64,000 nt of DNA from Pararhizobium sp. YC-54 (GTDB lineage: Bacteria; Pseudomonadota; Alphaproteobacteria; Rhizobiales; Rhizobiaceae), in assembly GCF_025847205.1 (NCBI RefSeq), contig NZ_JAOYTH010000001.1, positions 434,001-498,000 of the forward strand, given 5' to 3'. The position numbers and the translations under genes are program-made. A model generated the notes under the pieces. It saw only the letters and a program-made list of their open reading frames with translations, did no database searches and was not told the origin of the DNA. Shown in pieces: positions 19,282 to 30,181 of the stretch (position 1 is its first letter; each line of letters begins with the position of its first letter).

Positions 19282-20637
19282 CTATTTCTTTCTGGCAGCC
19301 TTTTCCGCCTGATAGCGCTCACGCAGGATTTTCGCCCGCCCGGGTTTGACCTCCTGCCGCGCCCGCCCGAAAGCCACCGCATCGGCCGGCACATCCTCGG
19401 TCACCACACTGCCGGATGCCACCAGCGCACCGTCGCCGATGGAAACCGGAGCGACAAGGGACGAGTTGGAACCGATGAAGGCATTCGCACCGATGCGGGT
19501 GATGTGCTTGTTGACGCCGTCATAGTTGCAGGTGATCGTGCCCGCGCCGATATTGGTTTTCTCGCCGACGAACGCATCGCCGATATAGGTCAGGTGATTG
19601 ACCTTGGCGCCGGCGCCGATCTCGGCCTTCTTCACCTCGCAGAAATTGCCGACCTTGGAGTTGGGGCCGAGATTGGCACCGGGCCGCAGGCGTGCATAGG
19701 GGCCAACGGTCGCGCCAGCGCTCACATAGGCTCCCTCAAGGTGGGAAAAGGCATGGATGACCGCGCCGCTTTCGATGACGACACCAGGGCCGAAAACCAC
19801 GTTTGGCTCGATCAAAACGTCCTGGGCAATCTGCGTGTCGAAGGCGAGGAAAACGGTTTCGGGCGCAATCATCGACACACCGGAGACCATCATCTCATGA
19901 CGGCGGCGCTTCTGCCAGATGGCCTCGATCATCGCGAGCTCGGCGCGGTTGTTGCAGCCGGTGAGTTCCGTCTCCGGCGCCGCAACGGCAATTGCCTTGC
20001 CGCCCTGAGCGCGGACGATCTCGACGATATCGGTCAGGTAGTATTCACCCTTGGCGTTGGCATTGCCGATCTTGCCGAGCAATTCCAGCGCCTTGGCGCC
20101 GTTGATCGCCATCAGGCCGCCATTGCAATAGGTAATCTTCTTTTCGTCCTCGGTTGCGTCCTTCTGCTCGCGGATGGCCAGAAGCTGACCATTCTCGACA
20201 AGCAATCTGCCGTAACCGGTCGGATCGGCCGTCTCAAAGCCGATGACGACCACGTCATTGCCGTCGGCAAGCCCCTGCCGCGCGGCCAGAAGCGGGGCTG
20301 AGGTAATCAGCGGCGTGTCGCCGAACACGACGAGAATATCGTCATAGCCCCTGGCAATGGCGTCCTTGGCGGCGAGAACGGCGTGTCCGGTCCCAAGGCG
20401 CTCGGTCTGCAGAAAGGCCGACATGTCGATATCGCTGCGGGCGGCGGCGGATTGAACCGCTTTGGCATCGCGGCCAAGCACAAGGGCTGCTGACGTGATC
20501 GATGCATTGACGAGCGATTCCACCACATGGGCGATCATCGGCCGGCCGGCGACCGGGTGCAGCACCTTCGACATGGACGACTTCATCCGGGTGCTTTCTC
20601 CCGCGGCCAAAACAATCGCCAGGCATGTGCGCTTCAT
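19282..20637 (-). CDS. glmU: Bifunctional GlmU: N-acetylglucosamine-1-P uridyltransferase / glucosamine-1-P acetyltransferase
   Basis: Makes UDP-GlcNAc from glucosamine-1-phosphate in two steps. The N-terminal pyrophosphorylase domain has the nucleotide loop [19 protein letters not shown] near residue 11, where GES and SMSK differ slightly from the usual GxGTRMxSxxPK. The C-terminal left-handed beta-helix has the hexapeptide repeats [22 protein letters not shown] and [17 protein letters not shown]. The 451 residues match the family. It leads towards glmS, so both aminosugar enzymes are oriented for joint expression. Confidence 0.97.
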   Translation of the reverse strand: MKRTCLAIVLAAGESTRMKSSMSKVLHPVAGRPMIAHVVESLVNASITSAALVLGRDAKAVQSAAARSDIDMSAFLQTERLGTGHAVLAAKDAIARGYDDILVVFGDTPLITSAPLLAARQGLADGNDVVVIGFETADPTGYGRLLVENGQLLAIREQKDATEDEKKITYCNGGLMAINGAKALELLGKIGNANAKGEYYLTDIVEIVRAQGGKAIAVAAPETELTGCNNRAELAMIEAIWQKRRRHEMMVSGVSMIAPETVFLAFDTQIAQDVLIEPNVVFGPGVVIESGAVIHAFSHLEGAYVSAGATVGPYARLRPGANLGPNSKVGNFCEVKKAEIGAGAKVNHLTYIGDAFVGEKTNIGAGTITCNYDGVNKHITRIGANAFIGSNSSLVAPVSIGDGALVASGSVVTEDVPADAVAFGRARQEVKPGRAKILRERYQAEKAARKK

Positions 20638-20816
20638 TCACGTTCTCCCGCTTTGGTGGCAGCCGGTTCCGAAATCCGGCGCGATTCTGCCTGCTACATA
20701 GCAGGAAGATATTGCACGGAACATAATCCGGGCGCGAGCCGCCCTATTAACCGGGATAAAACCCGATCCTGTCATAAGCGGGGAAAGACCGCGTTGATGG
20801 CTGCGATGGCCGGGGA

Positions 20817-22577
20817 ATGATACCGACGATGCATGGTTCGACCGAGACAGTGCTTTCCGGCAGGCTCAGGGGCCCTGGGGCGACACTCGCACGTCAGCCC
20901 CTGATCGTCCTGGCGCTGGCCGTTGCGTGTTTGCCGCTGGCACTGTTTGCCACCGTGACCCTGCCGATCGGCCCGATGTATTGGGACCACTATATCTATC
21001 TCGACGCGGCAAACCGTATTTTCGACGGCCAGATCCCCTCCGTCGATTTCTTCGCGCCGGTGGGTGGCCTTGGCTATTATCTCTTTGCCGGATGGCTTTA
21101 TCTTTTCCCCAACGGCCACCCTCTGCTTCTGTCCAGCTGGTCGTTGATGACGATAACGGCGCCTTTGATGGCGCTGGTCATCCTCGACGTCCAGAAACGG
21201 TCGACGGCCATCGCCTATGGCCTGCTGCTGCCATTCCTGTTCTTTTCGCTCTTGCCGTTCAACACGGGCGAATTCTATCCCTATCCGGGCTCGGATGGTT
21301 TCGGCATCTACAATCGTCAGGTCTGCCAATTGCTCTATGTGCTGGCGGCCGGGCTGGTCTTCGTGCGCGGATGGAAAACACTGGCCACGGTGACGGCGCT
21401 CGCCATGCTCGCCCTTTTGTTCATCAAGGTCACAGGCCTGATCGCCGGCCTTGTCCTCTGCCTGATGGCATTTCTGGCCGGGCGCCTGCCGCTTCGCGCG
21501 GCTCTTGTTGGCGGCGTCCTCTTTTTCGCCGCGATCGGATGTCTGGAAGTCATATCCGGTACGGTTTCGGCCTATGCTGCCGATATCCTGTCGCTGGTCG
21601 TGATCAATGACACCAGCCTGTTGCCCCGCCTTCTGCAGGCCGCCTCGATCAATTTCGGTGTGGTTCTGGCTTGCTGCCTGCTCGGCCTTACCCTGCTCGT
21701 CAGCGAACTGCCTGTATTTTTGGGGACAATTCGCACCTTCATCGCCAAGCCCGGCTTTGCGGCTTTCAGCAAGATTGCGGATCAATCGTTTCTCTGGTTG
21801 GCGGGGTTCGTCACCGCCGGCCTGCTGTTTGAAAGCCAGAACACCGGTAGCCAGGCATTCATCTTTGTCTGGCCGCTGCTTCTTGCCATCCTCATCGACA
21901 ACTATCGCCACAAGGGGCCGTCAGCGGGTTTCGCCGCCGTTGCCATCCTTGCTTTCGGCGTTGCAATTCCCGTCGGGGCCACGATCGCGCAAAAGGCGGC
22001 GCGCGCCTGGATCGGCAGCGTCAACACCAAGCCGCTTGAACACAACAACCTGAAGAGCATGGGCGCCGTCGGCATCCGCGACATTCTCAGCCAACGGGCG
22101 CAGCGCCTGCAAACCAGCTATGTGGCCTATCGTCCGGCCTACGAGGCACTGGCCGAAGCAGGTGAGTTGCCCTCCTTCCTGCTCTATAGCGACTTCGATT
22201 TTCAAGGGTTGTGGCTTGCGAACGCCGATGAGGTGGTCTCGGCGATCCGGGCCTTCGAAACGGCCAACAAGGTACGGTTCGAGACGATCATGACGATCGA
22301 TTTCACCAATCCCTTTGCCTGGCTGATGGATCGCCATGCGCCGAAATATATCGCCATCGGTGCCGACCCGTACCGGGCCGTGCCGCAGCCGGGGCAACGC
22401 GTCAACGAGGCCGTGGCTGCCGTCGATCTGGCACTTTATCCGACATGCCCGCCGACCACCGCGCGGCTGAAACTTTTGAGCCTCTACCAGCCGGCACTGG
22501 CACCCGGTCATCGCCGCATCACGCTGACACCGTGTTACGATGCCTTCGTCCGCAATGGTATTGCCGCAGCGCCGTGA
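20817..22577 (+). CDS. Polytopic membrane protein, GT-C glycosyltransferase-like
   Basis: A 586-residue protein with about ten to twelve predicted membrane spans. The first outer loop reads YWDHYIYLDAANRIFDGQIPSVDFFAPVGGLGYYLFAG. It resembles the D-x-x-Y-...-G-x-x-P-x-x-D-F-x-x-P-x-G-x-L pattern of GT-C membrane glycosyltransferases and dolichol-mannosyltransferase-like hypotheticals. The C-terminal 200 residues are soluble (AYRPAYEALAEAGELPSFLLYSD...), probably periplasmic. An envelope polysaccharide role is inferred only. ATG 20829 is a possible alternative start. The gene converges on the Na/Pi gene with a three-base gap. Confidence 0.75.
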   Translation: MIPTMHGSTETVLSGRLRGPGATLARQPLIVLALAVACLPLALFATVTLPIGPMYWDHYIYLDAANRIFDGQIPSVDFFAPVGGLGYYLFAGWLYLFPNGHPLLLSSWSLMTITAPLMALVILDVQKRSTAIAYGLLLPFLFFSLLPFNTGEFYPYPGSDGFGIYNRQVCQLLYVLAAGLVFVRGWKTLATVTALAMLALLFIKVTGLIAGLVLCLMAFLAGRLPLRAALVGGVLFFAAIGCLEVISGTVSAYAADILSLVVINDTSLLPRLLQAASINFGVVLACCLLGLTLLVSELPVFLGTIRTFIAKPGFAAFSKIADQSFLWLAGFVTAGLLFESQNTGSQAFIFVWPLLLAILIDNYRHKGPSAGFAAVAILAFGVAIPVGATIAQKAARAWIGSVNTKPLEHNNLKSMGAVGIRDILSQRAQRLQTSYVAYRPAYEALAEAGELPSFLLYSDFDFQGLWLANADEVVSAIRAFETANKVRFETIMTIDFTNPFAWLMDRHAPKYIAIGADPYRAVPQPGQRVNEAVAAVDLALYPTCPPTTARLKLLSLYQPALAPGHRRITLTPCYDAFVRNGIAAAP

Positions 22578-22580
22578 GCG

Positions 22581-24227
22581 TCAGTGCGGCATCCGCAGCC
22601 GGCTTTCCGTCAACAGGCCGCCTTCATCGAGGATAGGGTGCGCGACGGAGACGATATGGGCGTTGATCCGCTTGAGGTCACGCAGGATGTCGAGATGCAG
22701 GGAGCTCGTCTGCAGGCTATCGGTGCGGCCGTCGCGCAGACGCTCAAGATGGCGCTCGGATGAGCGCTTCTCCATGTGGCGGACATCGACCTTCACCTCC
22801 ATCAGGTGGCGGGCAAGATCGGCGTCGCGGGTCACGAAAATGGTCTGGGCAATGCGCAGATTGTCGATGGTGAGATTAAACAGCGTTGTCAGCTCATGAT
22901 AGCCGTCCTCGGAGAATTTGAGGCCGTTGTCGATCTTCTTTTTGACCTGTTCCGTCAGGCCCTTTTCGATGATGTCGCCGATATGCTCGAGGTTGATGGC
23001 ATAGTCGATGATCACGATGGAGCGGCGGCCATTGTCGTCGCTGAGACCGCTGCGGCCGAGCCGTGACAGGTAGAGCTTGACTTCCTGCTGCAGCAGATCG
23101 ACCTGTTTTTCCAGTTTTCCGATGTCCTGCAGCTGGACAAGATCATTGCTGTTGAACGCATTCATCGTCGCGATCAGCATCTTCTCGATCAGATCGCCGA
23201 CGCGCAGCACTTCCCGGGTGGCGCCGGAGAGAGCGATGACCGGCGTTGCGAGTGCACGGTCGTCGAGATAGAGCGGGCCTGTCTCGGCCTTTGGCTCATC
23301 TGGAATGAGCCGCAGCATGGCGGCCGAGAGCAGCGACGAGAATGGCCAGGCGAGAATGGCAAGCGCGACATTGAAGATCAGGTGGATATCGACCGGCAGT
23401 TTTGCCGGCGAAAGCGGCAGCGTCTGGAGAAAGGCCGCAACCGGTGTTGCCACCGACAGCGCAATCAGGCAACCGATGGCGCGGACGACCAGATTGCCTG
23501 TGGTGACCCGTTTGGCCGAGGCGGAAGCCGACAGTGTCGCCATCACCGGCGGGACCGCACCACCCAAATTGGCGCCAAGCACCAGCGCGATTGTCAGACC
23601 GGGCGAGAGGATTCCGGTCCCAGCAAGCGACAGGATGAGAACAACGACGGCAAGGCTGGAGGAGGAGACGAAGGCGAGCACGGCCGCGAAGATCATCGCG
23701 ACGGGCCAGGCGCTATCGAGCATGGTGAGGAAGCTTCCAAGCGCCGGCGACTGACGCATCGGTTCGGTCGCCAGCCCGAGAAGATGCAACGACAACAGCA
23801 TCAGGCCGATACCGACCAGCGCTGTGCCCGCACCCTGTTTCGCACTGGATCGCCCTGCCCGGTACAGCATCACACCCAGCAGAATCAGCAATGGCGACAG
23901 CCAGTCGATGCCGACCGCGACGATCCAGGCGGTCACGGCCGTTCCGACGTTTGCACCGAGGAGCACGATCTGGGCCGTGCGCGCACGCACCAGCCCCTTT
24001 TCGACGAAGGAGGCAATCATCAGCGCAGTGGCGGTCGAGCTCTGAAGGGCGACCGTTGCGACGAACCCACCGAGAAACGAGCGTACCGGCCCGCTGGTGC
24101 CCTGCGCCAGCCCGGTCCGCAGCTTGATGCCGAAAGCGCGCGTCGCACCGTCCTTGACCTGCGACAATCCGAAAAGCAGCAAGGCGACTGCTCCGAACAG
24201 ATTGACCATGACGATGATGGATTCCAT
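22581..24227 (-). CDS. Na/Pi cotransporter family protein with PhoU domain
   Basis: Sodium-dependent phosphate transporter of the NptA/YjbB type. The 548-residue product has two inverted membrane repeats, each with glutamine/serine-rich signatures (GGFVATVALQSSTATALMIASFV near residue 50 and LAFVSSSSLAVVVLILSLAG near 180). A C-terminal cytoplasmic PhoU-like helical domain runs from about 340 to 540. ATG 24227 (MESIIVMVNLFGAVALLLFG) is chosen because it starts just before the first membrane segment; the frame is open upstream to 24479. It may import or export phosphate; the sequence alone does not tell. Confidence 0.9.
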   Translation of the reverse strand: MESIIVMVNLFGAVALLLFGLSQVKDGATRAFGIKLRTGLAQGTSGPVRSFLGGFVATVALQSSTATALMIASFVEKGLVRARTAQIVLLGANVGTAVTAWIVAVGIDWLSPLLILLGVMLYRAGRSSAKQGAGTALVGIGLMLLSLHLLGLATEPMRQSPALGSFLTMLDSAWPVAMIFAAVLAFVSSSSLAVVVLILSLAGTGILSPGLTIALVLGANLGGAVPPVMATLSASASAKRVTTGNLVVRAIGCLIALSVATPVAAFLQTLPLSPAKLPVDIHLIFNVALAILAWPFSSLLSAAMLRLIPDEPKAETGPLYLDDRALATPVIALSGATREVLRVGDLIEKMLIATMNAFNSNDLVQLQDIGKLEKQVDLLQQEVKLYLSRLGRSGLSDDNGRRSIVIIDYAINLEHIGDIIEKGLTEQVKKKIDNGLKFSEDGYHELTTLFNLTIDNLRIAQTIFVTRDADLARHLMEVKVDVRHMEKRSSERHLERLRDGRTDSLQTSSLHLDILRDLKRINAHIVSVAHPILDEGGLLTESRLRMPH

Positions 24228-24609
24228 GTCTGCACTCCGGCTTTCCCGCCAAAATGGCTGCGCAACAAGCGAGTCGGCATGTTCTGGCGGATCAATGCTA
24301 GCATTTTCGAGGGCGATATAACCTGCGCTGCAGCCAATTGTGACAGATAATTTTAGATTGCCGGCTAATATTTCCGACATGTTCCAGCCTTCCAACGGCA
24401 CGGCCCAGAACAGCGCTGGCTTCGGTTTTGAAGCAGCTGGCGCGACATCGCGGGCAAATGCCCGCATGGCTGCTTCCATTCGCCAGCGCGCCGCTGATTT
24501 CCTCGACTTTTTGCGCGTTTGAACCCTTCAATTCCGCCTCGGATTGCTCTAAGGAACGACACCGGTTGCCATCCGGCGGCCACGAAATTGCGACGAGGTA
24601 TGCAGTCCC
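24228..24609. other. Intergenic region between Na/Pi gene and PpiD-like gene
   Basis: 382 bases between divergent genes. I see no convincing gene. A short GCGGGCAAATGCCCGC hairpin lies near 24451-24466, and several short open frames lack ribosome sites or family resemblance. The promoters of both flanking genes must lie here. Confidence 0.5.
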
Positions 24610-26505
24610 ATGCTTGAAATCCTGAGAAGAGGCTCCCAGACCTGGGTTGTCAAAGGGCTTATGGCCCTTCTTGTTCTTTCCTTCGGTGTCTGGGGTGTAT
24701 CAACGTCGCTTGTGCCGAGCGCGGCAGATGCGGTTGTGACTGTCGGTGACGTCAAAGTGTCTCCGAGCGATTTCCGCCTTGCCTATGAGCGCCAGCTCGC
24801 CCAGCTTTCCCGGCAGTTTGGTACGCGACTGAGCCGCGAACAGGCCAAGGCCTTTGGCGTCGAAGCGCAGGTCTACTCGCAGCTCGTCGCCGGCGCCACC
24901 CTCGACCAATTGTCCGAGAACATGAACCTCGGCCTGTCGCAGGACCGGCTCGCCACGCTGATCAGCGAGGACCCGGCATTCAAGGGCGTCAACGGCCAGT
25001 TCGACCGGTCGACCTTCTCGAGCGTCCTGCGCAATGCCGGGCTGCGTGAACAGGACTACATCAACAATCGCAGCCAGGTTGCGGTGCGCTCGCAGATCGT
25101 CGAGGCGCTGTCGGACGGCTATACGCCGCCGAGGGTGCTGGGCGACGCCCTGCGTCAGTATCGCAATCAGACGCGCACGATCGAGTATCTGCTGTTGTCG
25201 AATGCCAATGTCGATCCGGTCAAGGCGCCGTCCGATGAAGTGCTGAAGCCCTGGTTCGAAACACACAAGGCCGAATACCGTGCGCCCGAGTTCCGCAAGA
25301 TCAGCTATGTGAAGCTTGAGCCGGCCGATATCGCCGATCCGGCCTCGGTCACCGAAGACGAAGTGCGGGCCGACTACGAGAAGCGCAAGAACAGTTTCAG
25401 CACGCCGGAAACACGGACTGTCGAACAGCTTTCCTTCCCCTCGCGTGCGGAAGCTGACGCTGCGGCAGTCAAGCTTTCCACCGGCACCAGTTTCGACGCT
25501 CTGGTGACCGCCTCCGGCAAGACTGCCAGCGACGTGCTGCTGGGTGATTTCACCCGCGACCGTATGCCCGATGCCAAGCTGGGTGACGCGGCGTTTGCGC
25601 TCGCGGCAGATGGTCAGACGACGCCGGTGATCGATGGTGCCTTCGGTGCCGTCATCCTGCGTGTCACCAACATCAAGCCGGAAACCGTTCGCGCCTATGA
25701 TGAGGTCAAGGACGAACTGCGCAAGGAACTGGCGCTCAGCAATGCCGGCAACGAGATCATGGGTATCCACGACAAATTCGAGGATGCCCGCGTTTCCGGA
25801 GCGTCGATGAAGGAAGCCGCCGAACAGACCAACCTCAAGCTTGTTGTCCTGAATGCGGTTGACGCGCGTGGTAACGATGCCGATGGCGAGGAAATTGCCG
25901 GCATTCCGGAAGCAAAGACCCTTCTCGAAGAGGCCTTCAAGGCTGAAGTCGGCGGAGAAACCCTGCCGGTCAATCTCGGCCGCGACGGTTACGTCTGGTT
26001 CGATGTCGACGAAGTAACGCCGGCACGTGACCGCACGCTGGATGAGGCCCGTGAAAAGGTCGTGGCCGACTGGACGGCGGAACAGCAGCGCAGCGCGCTT
26101 GCCGCCAAGGCCGTCGAGCTGAAGGGCCGGGTGGAAAAGGGCGAAACACTCGCAGCAATTGCCACGGAACTCGGTATCGCCGTCGAAACCAAATCGGGAC
26201 TTCGCCGGTCTGCAGAAGATGCGGCGCTGAGCCCGCAGGCCGTCACCGCTGCCTTTGGCGGCGCCAATGGTCTGGTCGCCAATGCCACCGGCATTGGCGG
26301 CGAAGGACAGATCCTCCTGAAGGTCACCGAAGTCGATGACAACAATCCCGGCGACGCGCTCGACAATGACGATCGCCAGATCAACGCCATGGCCCAGGCC
26401 AGCGGCGACGACATTCTCGATCAGATGGTCAGCGAGCTGCAGAAGGGCTACGGTGTCACGATCAACCAGCAGCTCGCCGAGCTTGCTCTGTCGCAGCAGC
26501 GGTAA
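24610..26505 (+). CDS. PpiD-like peptidylprolyl isomerase (SurA N-terminal domain)
   Basis: Inner-membrane-anchored periplasmic foldase. The 631-residue product starts MLEILRRGSQTWVVKG, followed by one membrane span (about residues 17-35, LMALLVLSFGVWGVSTSLV). A SurA-type chaperone domain contains FGVEAQVYSQLVAGATLDQLSENMNL, and a parvulin-type region lies near residues 260-360 (FSTPETRTVEQLSFPSRAEADAA...GDFTRDRMPDAKLGDAAFAL). The parvulin core looks divergent, so it may act mainly as a chaperone. It is followed by trpD after 21 bases, placing it first in a ppiD-trpD-trpC-moaC-moeA run. Confidence 0.9.
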   Translation: MLEILRRGSQTWVVKGLMALLVLSFGVWGVSTSLVPSAADAVVTVGDVKVSPSDFRLAYERQLAQLSRQFGTRLSREQAKAFGVEAQVYSQLVAGATLDQLSENMNLGLSQDRLATLISEDPAFKGVNGQFDRSTFSSVLRNAGLREQDYINNRSQVAVRSQIVEALSDGYTPPRVLGDALRQYRNQTRTIEYLLLSNANVDPVKAPSDEVLKPWFETHKAEYRAPEFRKISYVKLEPADIADPASVTEDEVRADYEKRKNSFSTPETRTVEQLSFPSRAEADAAAVKLSTGTSFDALVTASGKTASDVLLGDFTRDRMPDAKLGDAAFALAADGQTTPVIDGAFGAVILRVTNIKPETVRAYDEVKDELRKELALSNAGNEIMGIHDKFEDARVSGASMKEAAEQTNLKLVVLNAVDARGNDADGEEIAGIPEAKTLLEEAFKAEVGGETLPVNLGRDGYVWFDVDEVTPARDRTLDEAREKVVADWTAEQQRSALAAKAVELKGRVEKGETLAAIATELGIAVETKSGLRRSAEDAALSPQAVTAAFGGANGLVANATGIGGEGQILLKVTEVDDNNPGDALDNDDRQINAMAQASGDDILDQMVSELQKGYGVTINQQLAELALSQQR

Positions 26506-26526
26506 CGCAAAAGGGATCAGATCAGC

Positions 26527-27540
26527 ATGCCGGACTTGAAGCCTTTCGTCGCCAAGGCGGCAGCGGGTGAAGCGCTTAACCGCGATGATGCACGCGCGGC
26601 CTTCGAAATCATCATGTCCGGCGAAGCGACCCCCTCGCAGATCGGCGGTTTCCTGATGGCGCTGCGCGTGCGCGGCGAAACGGTGGATGAAATCGTTGGT
26701 GCCGTCGGCGCCATGCGGGCGCGTATGCTGACGGTGGATGCACCGGCCGACGCCATCGATATCGTCGGAACCGGCGGCGATGGCGCCGGGACATATAACA
26801 TCTCGACGCTGGCGGCGTTGATTGTCGCCGGCGCCGGTGTCCCGGTCGCAAAGCATGGCAACAGGGCGCTCAGCTCCAAGTCCGGAACAGCCGATGCGCT
26901 CTCCTGCCTTGGCGTCAAACTCGATATCGGACCGGACGCCATCGCGCGCTGCATTTCAGAAGCCGGTCTTGGCTTCATGTTCGCCCAACAGCACCATTCC
27001 GCCATGCGTCATGTCGGCCCGACGCGCGTCGAGCTTGGCACCCGGACGATCTTCAATCTGCTCGGCCCCCTGTCGAATCCTGCCGGCGTCAAGCAGCAGC
27101 TTGTCGGCGTCTATGCACCGCAATGGGTGGTGCCGGTCGCCGAAGTGTTGCGCGATCTCGGTTCGACAAGCGTCTGGGTCGTGCATGGCGATGGGCTGGA
27201 CGAGATTACCACGACTGGTGTCACGCAGGTCGCAGCTCTTGAAAACGGTTCAATCCGCACGTTTGAATTGACGCCATCCGATTTTGGGCTGGACACTGTG
27301 ACCCTCGACAAGCTCAAGGGTGGTGATGGTGCGCACAACGCCGTGGCGCTGAAGGGTGTTCTTGAAGGCGATGCGACGCCTTACCGCGATATCTCCCTTG
27401 CCAATGCCGCCGCATCGCTGGTGATTGCGGGACGGGCCGGCAATCTTGAAGAGGGCATGGCGCTTGCCCGCCAGTCGCTGACCAGTGGCTCTGCCAATGC
27501 CACACTCGAACGGCTGATCCGCGTTTCCAACGCGGCATAA
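26527..27540 (+). CDS. trpD: Anthranilate phosphoribosyltransferase
   Basis: Transfers phosphoribosyl from PRPP to anthranilate, second step of tryptophan synthesis. The 337-residue product has the PRPP-binding loop [14 protein letters not shown] near residue 80, [21 protein letters not shown] near 110 and the [12 protein letters not shown] motif near 175. It starts 21 bases after the PpiD-like gene and is followed by trpC after 11 bases. No fused anthranilate synthase component is present, consistent with the rhizobial layout in which trpE(G) lies elsewhere. Confidence 0.97.
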   Translation: MPDLKPFVAKAAAGEALNRDDARAAFEIIMSGEATPSQIGGFLMALRVRGETVDEIVGAVGAMRARMLTVDAPADAIDIVGTGGDGAGTYNISTLAALIVAGAGVPVAKHGNRALSSKSGTADALSCLGVKLDIGPDAIARCISEAGLGFMFAQQHHSAMRHVGPTRVELGTRTIFNLLGPLSNPAGVKQQLVGVYAPQWVVPVAEVLRDLGSTSVWVVHGDGLDEITTTGVTQVAALENGSIRTFELTPSDFGLDTVTLDKLKGGDGAHNAVALKGVLEGDATPYRDISLANAAASLVIAGRAGNLEEGMALARQSLTSGSANATLERLIRVSNAA

Positions 27541-27551
27541 GGAGAAACTCC

Positions 27552-28367
27552 ATGGCCGATATTCTGCAGAAGATCGAAATCTACAAGCGCGAGGAAATCG
27601 CAACCGCAAAGGCAAACGTCAGCCTCGCCGACCTCAAAGCAATGAGCGCCGGCCAGGAAGCGCCGCGTGGTTTCCTGAACGCGCTGAAAGCCAAGCAGGC
27701 GCAAGGCGGCTTCGGCCTCATTGCGGAAATCAAGAAGGCCAGCCCGTCCAAGGGATTGATCCGCCCGGACTTCGATCCGCCGCTTCTGGCAAAGGCCTAT
27801 GAAATCGGCGGTGCTGCCTGTCTGTCGGTCTTGACCGATGGGCCGAGTTTTCAAGGTGCGCCGGAATTCTTGACGGCGGCGCGCAATGCCTGTTCGCTTC
27901 CGGCCCTGCGCAAGGATTTCATGTTCGAGACCTACCAGGTTCACGAAGCCCGTGCCTGGGGCGCCGATTGCATTCTCCTGATCATGGCGTCGCTCAATGA
28001 CAGCGATGCGCAAAGGCTGGAAGACGAGGCGTTTTCGCTCGGCATGGATGTTCTGGTCGAAGTGCATGACGAGGAAGAGCTGGAACGGGCGCTGAAACTG
28101 AGTTCGCCGCTGCTCGGCATCAACAACCGCAATCTGAAGACGTTCGAAGTCGATATCGCCCTGTCGGAAAAGCTGGCGCCGCTGGTTCCCGCTGACCGCC
28201 TGCTCGTCGGCGAAAGCGGCATTTTCACCCATGAGGATTGCGTGCGGCTGGCAAAGAGCGGAATTTCGACATTCCTCGTCGGCGAAAGCCTGATGCGCAA
28301 GGACGACGTCACGGCCGCGACCCGCACCCTGCTGACCGGTTCCGCCACAATCCTGGCCGCCGAATAA
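27552..28367 (+). CDS. trpC: Indole-3-glycerol phosphate synthase
   Basis: Closes the indole ring in tryptophan synthesis. The 271-residue TIM barrel shows [20 protein letters not shown] near residue 57 (catalytic Lys), [21 protein letters not shown] near 118, [15 protein letters not shown] near 185 and the phosphate-binding [10 protein letters not shown] near 222. An AAGGAGAAA ribosome site precedes ATG 27552. Its stop codon shares one base with the start of moaC (TAATG), so translation of the two is coupled. Confidence 0.97.
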   Translation: MADILQKIEIYKREEIATAKANVSLADLKAMSAGQEAPRGFLNALKAKQAQGGFGLIAEIKKASPSKGLIRPDFDPPLLAKAYEIGGAACLSVLTDGPSFQGAPEFLTAARNACSLPALRKDFMFETYQVHEARAWGADCILLIMASLNDSDAQRLEDEAFSLGMDVLVEVHDEEELERALKLSSPLLGINNRNLKTFEVDIALSEKLAPLVPADRLLVGESGIFTHEDCVRLAKSGISTFLVGESLMRKDDVTAATRTLLTGSATILAAE

Positions 28368-28879
28368 TGAGCGCGCCCTCTCTCCCCCCCCATGCCGGCC
28401 TCACCCATGTCGGCGCCGATGGCCAGGCCGATATGGTCGATGTGTCTGACAAGGCAGAGACAGTGCGTGTCGCCGTTGCGGAAGGCTATGTGCGGATGCG
28501 GCCGCAAACGCTTGATCTCATTCTCAAGGGCAATGCCAAGAAGGGTGACGTCATCGCCACCGCGCGGCTTGCCGGCATCATGGCGGCAAAGCAGACGGCC
28601 AATCTGATACCGCTGTGCCATCCGCTGATGCTGTCGAAGGTGTCCGTGGAGATTTCCGCCGACGAGACCCTGCCGGGACTGAGGATCGAGGCCATGGCCA
28701 AGCTCACCGGCCGGACCGGCGTCGAGATGGAAGCGCTGACGGCCGCGAGCATCGCCTGCCTGACGATCTACGACATGGCCAAGGCGGCTGACCGGGAAAT
28801 GGAAATCGGCGGCATCCGGCTCGTTCAAAAGTCGGGCGGACGCTCCGGCGACTATATTCGCCAGGAGAGTGAGGGCTGA
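28367..28879 (+). CDS. moaC: Cyclic pyranopterin monophosphate synthase
   Basis: Second enzyme of molybdenum cofactor synthesis, forming cyclic pyranopterin phosphate. The 170-residue product carries [21 protein letters not shown] near the N terminus, [31 protein letters not shown] (with the conserved His in LCHPL) near 62-92, and [20 protein letters not shown] near 125. ATG 28367 is taken because it overlaps the trpC stop by one base and gives the family length. Its own stop overlaps the moeA start in TGATG. Confidence 0.97.
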   Translation: MSAPSLPPHAGLTHVGADGQADMVDVSDKAETVRVAVAEGYVRMRPQTLDLILKGNAKKGDVIATARLAGIMAAKQTANLIPLCHPLMLSKVSVEISADETLPGLRIEAMAKLTGRTGVEMEALTAASIACLTIYDMAKAADREMEIGGIRLVQKSGGRSGDYIRQESEG

Positions 28880-30102
28880 TGGCCTTGCTCCCGGTCGCCG
28901 ATGCGCTTGCCAGACTGCTCAGGGGTACAGCCCCGCTGACAGGGACCGAGACTGTCGGCTTGCACGAGGCGATGGGGCGCGTTCTTTCGGACGATCTCAA
29001 GGCACAGCTGACCCATCCCGCTTTCGACAATTCGGCAATGGACGGCTATGCCGGACGCCACGAGGACTTTGCCGAAATCGGTGCTGAGCTTGCCGTTATC
29101 GGCGAATCGGCCGCCGGACGCGGTTTTTCCGGCCATGTCGGCCCCGGTCAGGCCGTGCGCATCTTTACCGGCGCACCGGTTCCCGCCGGCGCCGATGCCG
29201 TGCTGATCCAGGAAGATGCGGATAAACTCCCGGATGGCCGTATCCGCACCACCTTTGCCGTGGGGAAAGGCCGTCACATCCGTCCCAAGGGGCAGGATTT
29301 TAACACCGGAGATGTGGTGTTACGGGCCGGCGACACGCTGGACGCAGGCCGGTTGACGGTCGCGGCGGCCATGAACCATCCGCAATTGCCGGTTTTCAGG
29401 CGCCCGAAGGTGGCGATCCTTGCCACCGGTGACGAGCTGTTGCCGCCCGGCAGCATCCCCGGTCCGGATCAGATCATTGCCTCGAACACCTACGGCGTCG
29501 CGGCGATCGCGCGTGACAACGGCGCTTTGGTCATCGATCTGGGGATCGTGCGCGACGACAAGGCGGCCATTGCCGCAGCCGTGGCAGAAGCGCAGGCCGC
29601 AGGTGCGGATGTCCTGGTGACCCTTGGCGGCGCATCCGTCGGCGATCACGACCTTGTCCAGTCGACACTGGTCGAAAGCGGCATGGTACTCGACTTCTGG
29701 CAGATTGCCATGCGGCCCGGTAAGCCGCTGATGGTCGGGTCCCTTCACGGCATGGCCGTGCTCGGCCTGCCCGGAAACCCGGTTTCAAGCCTCGTCTGCG
29801 CGCTGCTGTTCCTGGAACCGCTGCTGCGCCATCTCGGCTCCCTGCCCCGGCGCGATCGCAGCGGCCAGGCAAGAACGGTGACCGCGCTTGCCGCCAATGA
29901 CAAACGTCAGGACTATGTTCGTGCACGGTTGACGCGCGGCGGCGATGGCGCCCTGCGCGCAGAAACGTTCTCACGCCAGGATTCCTCGATGATGCAGGTC
30001 TTTGCCCAGTCCGATTGCCTGATCATCCGGCCGCCCCATACGCCTGCGGTGGACGCCGGTGCATTGTGCGATGTCATGATTCTGCGGCAGCCAGCCGTCT
30101 GA
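28879..30102 (+). CDS. moeA: Molybdopterin molybdenumtransferase
   Basis: Inserts molybdate into adenylated molybdopterin. The 407-residue product has the N-terminal SAMDGYAGR motif near residue 53, the RIFTGAPVPAGADAVLIQED segment near 94, and the MoaB-like catalytic core with LATGDELLPPGS near 180 and VTLGGASVGDHD near 247. A GLPGNPVSSLV motif follows near 295. It is the last enzyme gene of the trpC-moaC-moeA series, joined to moaC by a one-base overlap. Confidence 0.97.
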   Translation: MALLPVADALARLLRGTAPLTGTETVGLHEAMGRVLSDDLKAQLTHPAFDNSAMDGYAGRHEDFAEIGAELAVIGESAAGRGFSGHVGPGQAVRIFTGAPVPAGADAVLIQEDADKLPDGRIRTTFAVGKGRHIRPKGQDFNTGDVVLRAGDTLDAGRLTVAAAMNHPQLPVFRRPKVAILATGDELLPPGSIPGPDQIIASNTYGVAAIARDNGALVIDLGIVRDDKAAIAAAVAEAQAAGADVLVTLGGASVGDHDLVQSTLVESGMVLDFWQIAMRPGKPLMVGSLHGMAVLGLPGNPVSSLVCALLFLEPLLRHLGSLPRRDRSGQARTVTALAANDKRQDYVRARLTRGGDGALRAETFSRQDSSMMQVFAQSDCLIIRPPHTPAVDAGALCDVMILRQPAV

Positions 30103-30181
30103 TTGATCGTTTCCCCTTCCCAAAGCCTTCGGCGCACCTATCTACCTGCGCGAAAGACAGCCCGGCTGGAGGGAAATCAAG

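Noticed and set aside
17362..20301. A 979-codon open frame on the plus strand opposite glmS and glmU
   Set aside because: It is a codon-bias shadow of two certain genes on the minus strand. Its translation is Arg/His/Gln/Asp-rich, with no domains.
24700..26856. A 718-codon minus-strand frame opposite the PpiD-like gene and trpD
   Set aside because: Same shadow pattern; no ribosome site and no recognisable motif, while the plus-strand genes are clear.
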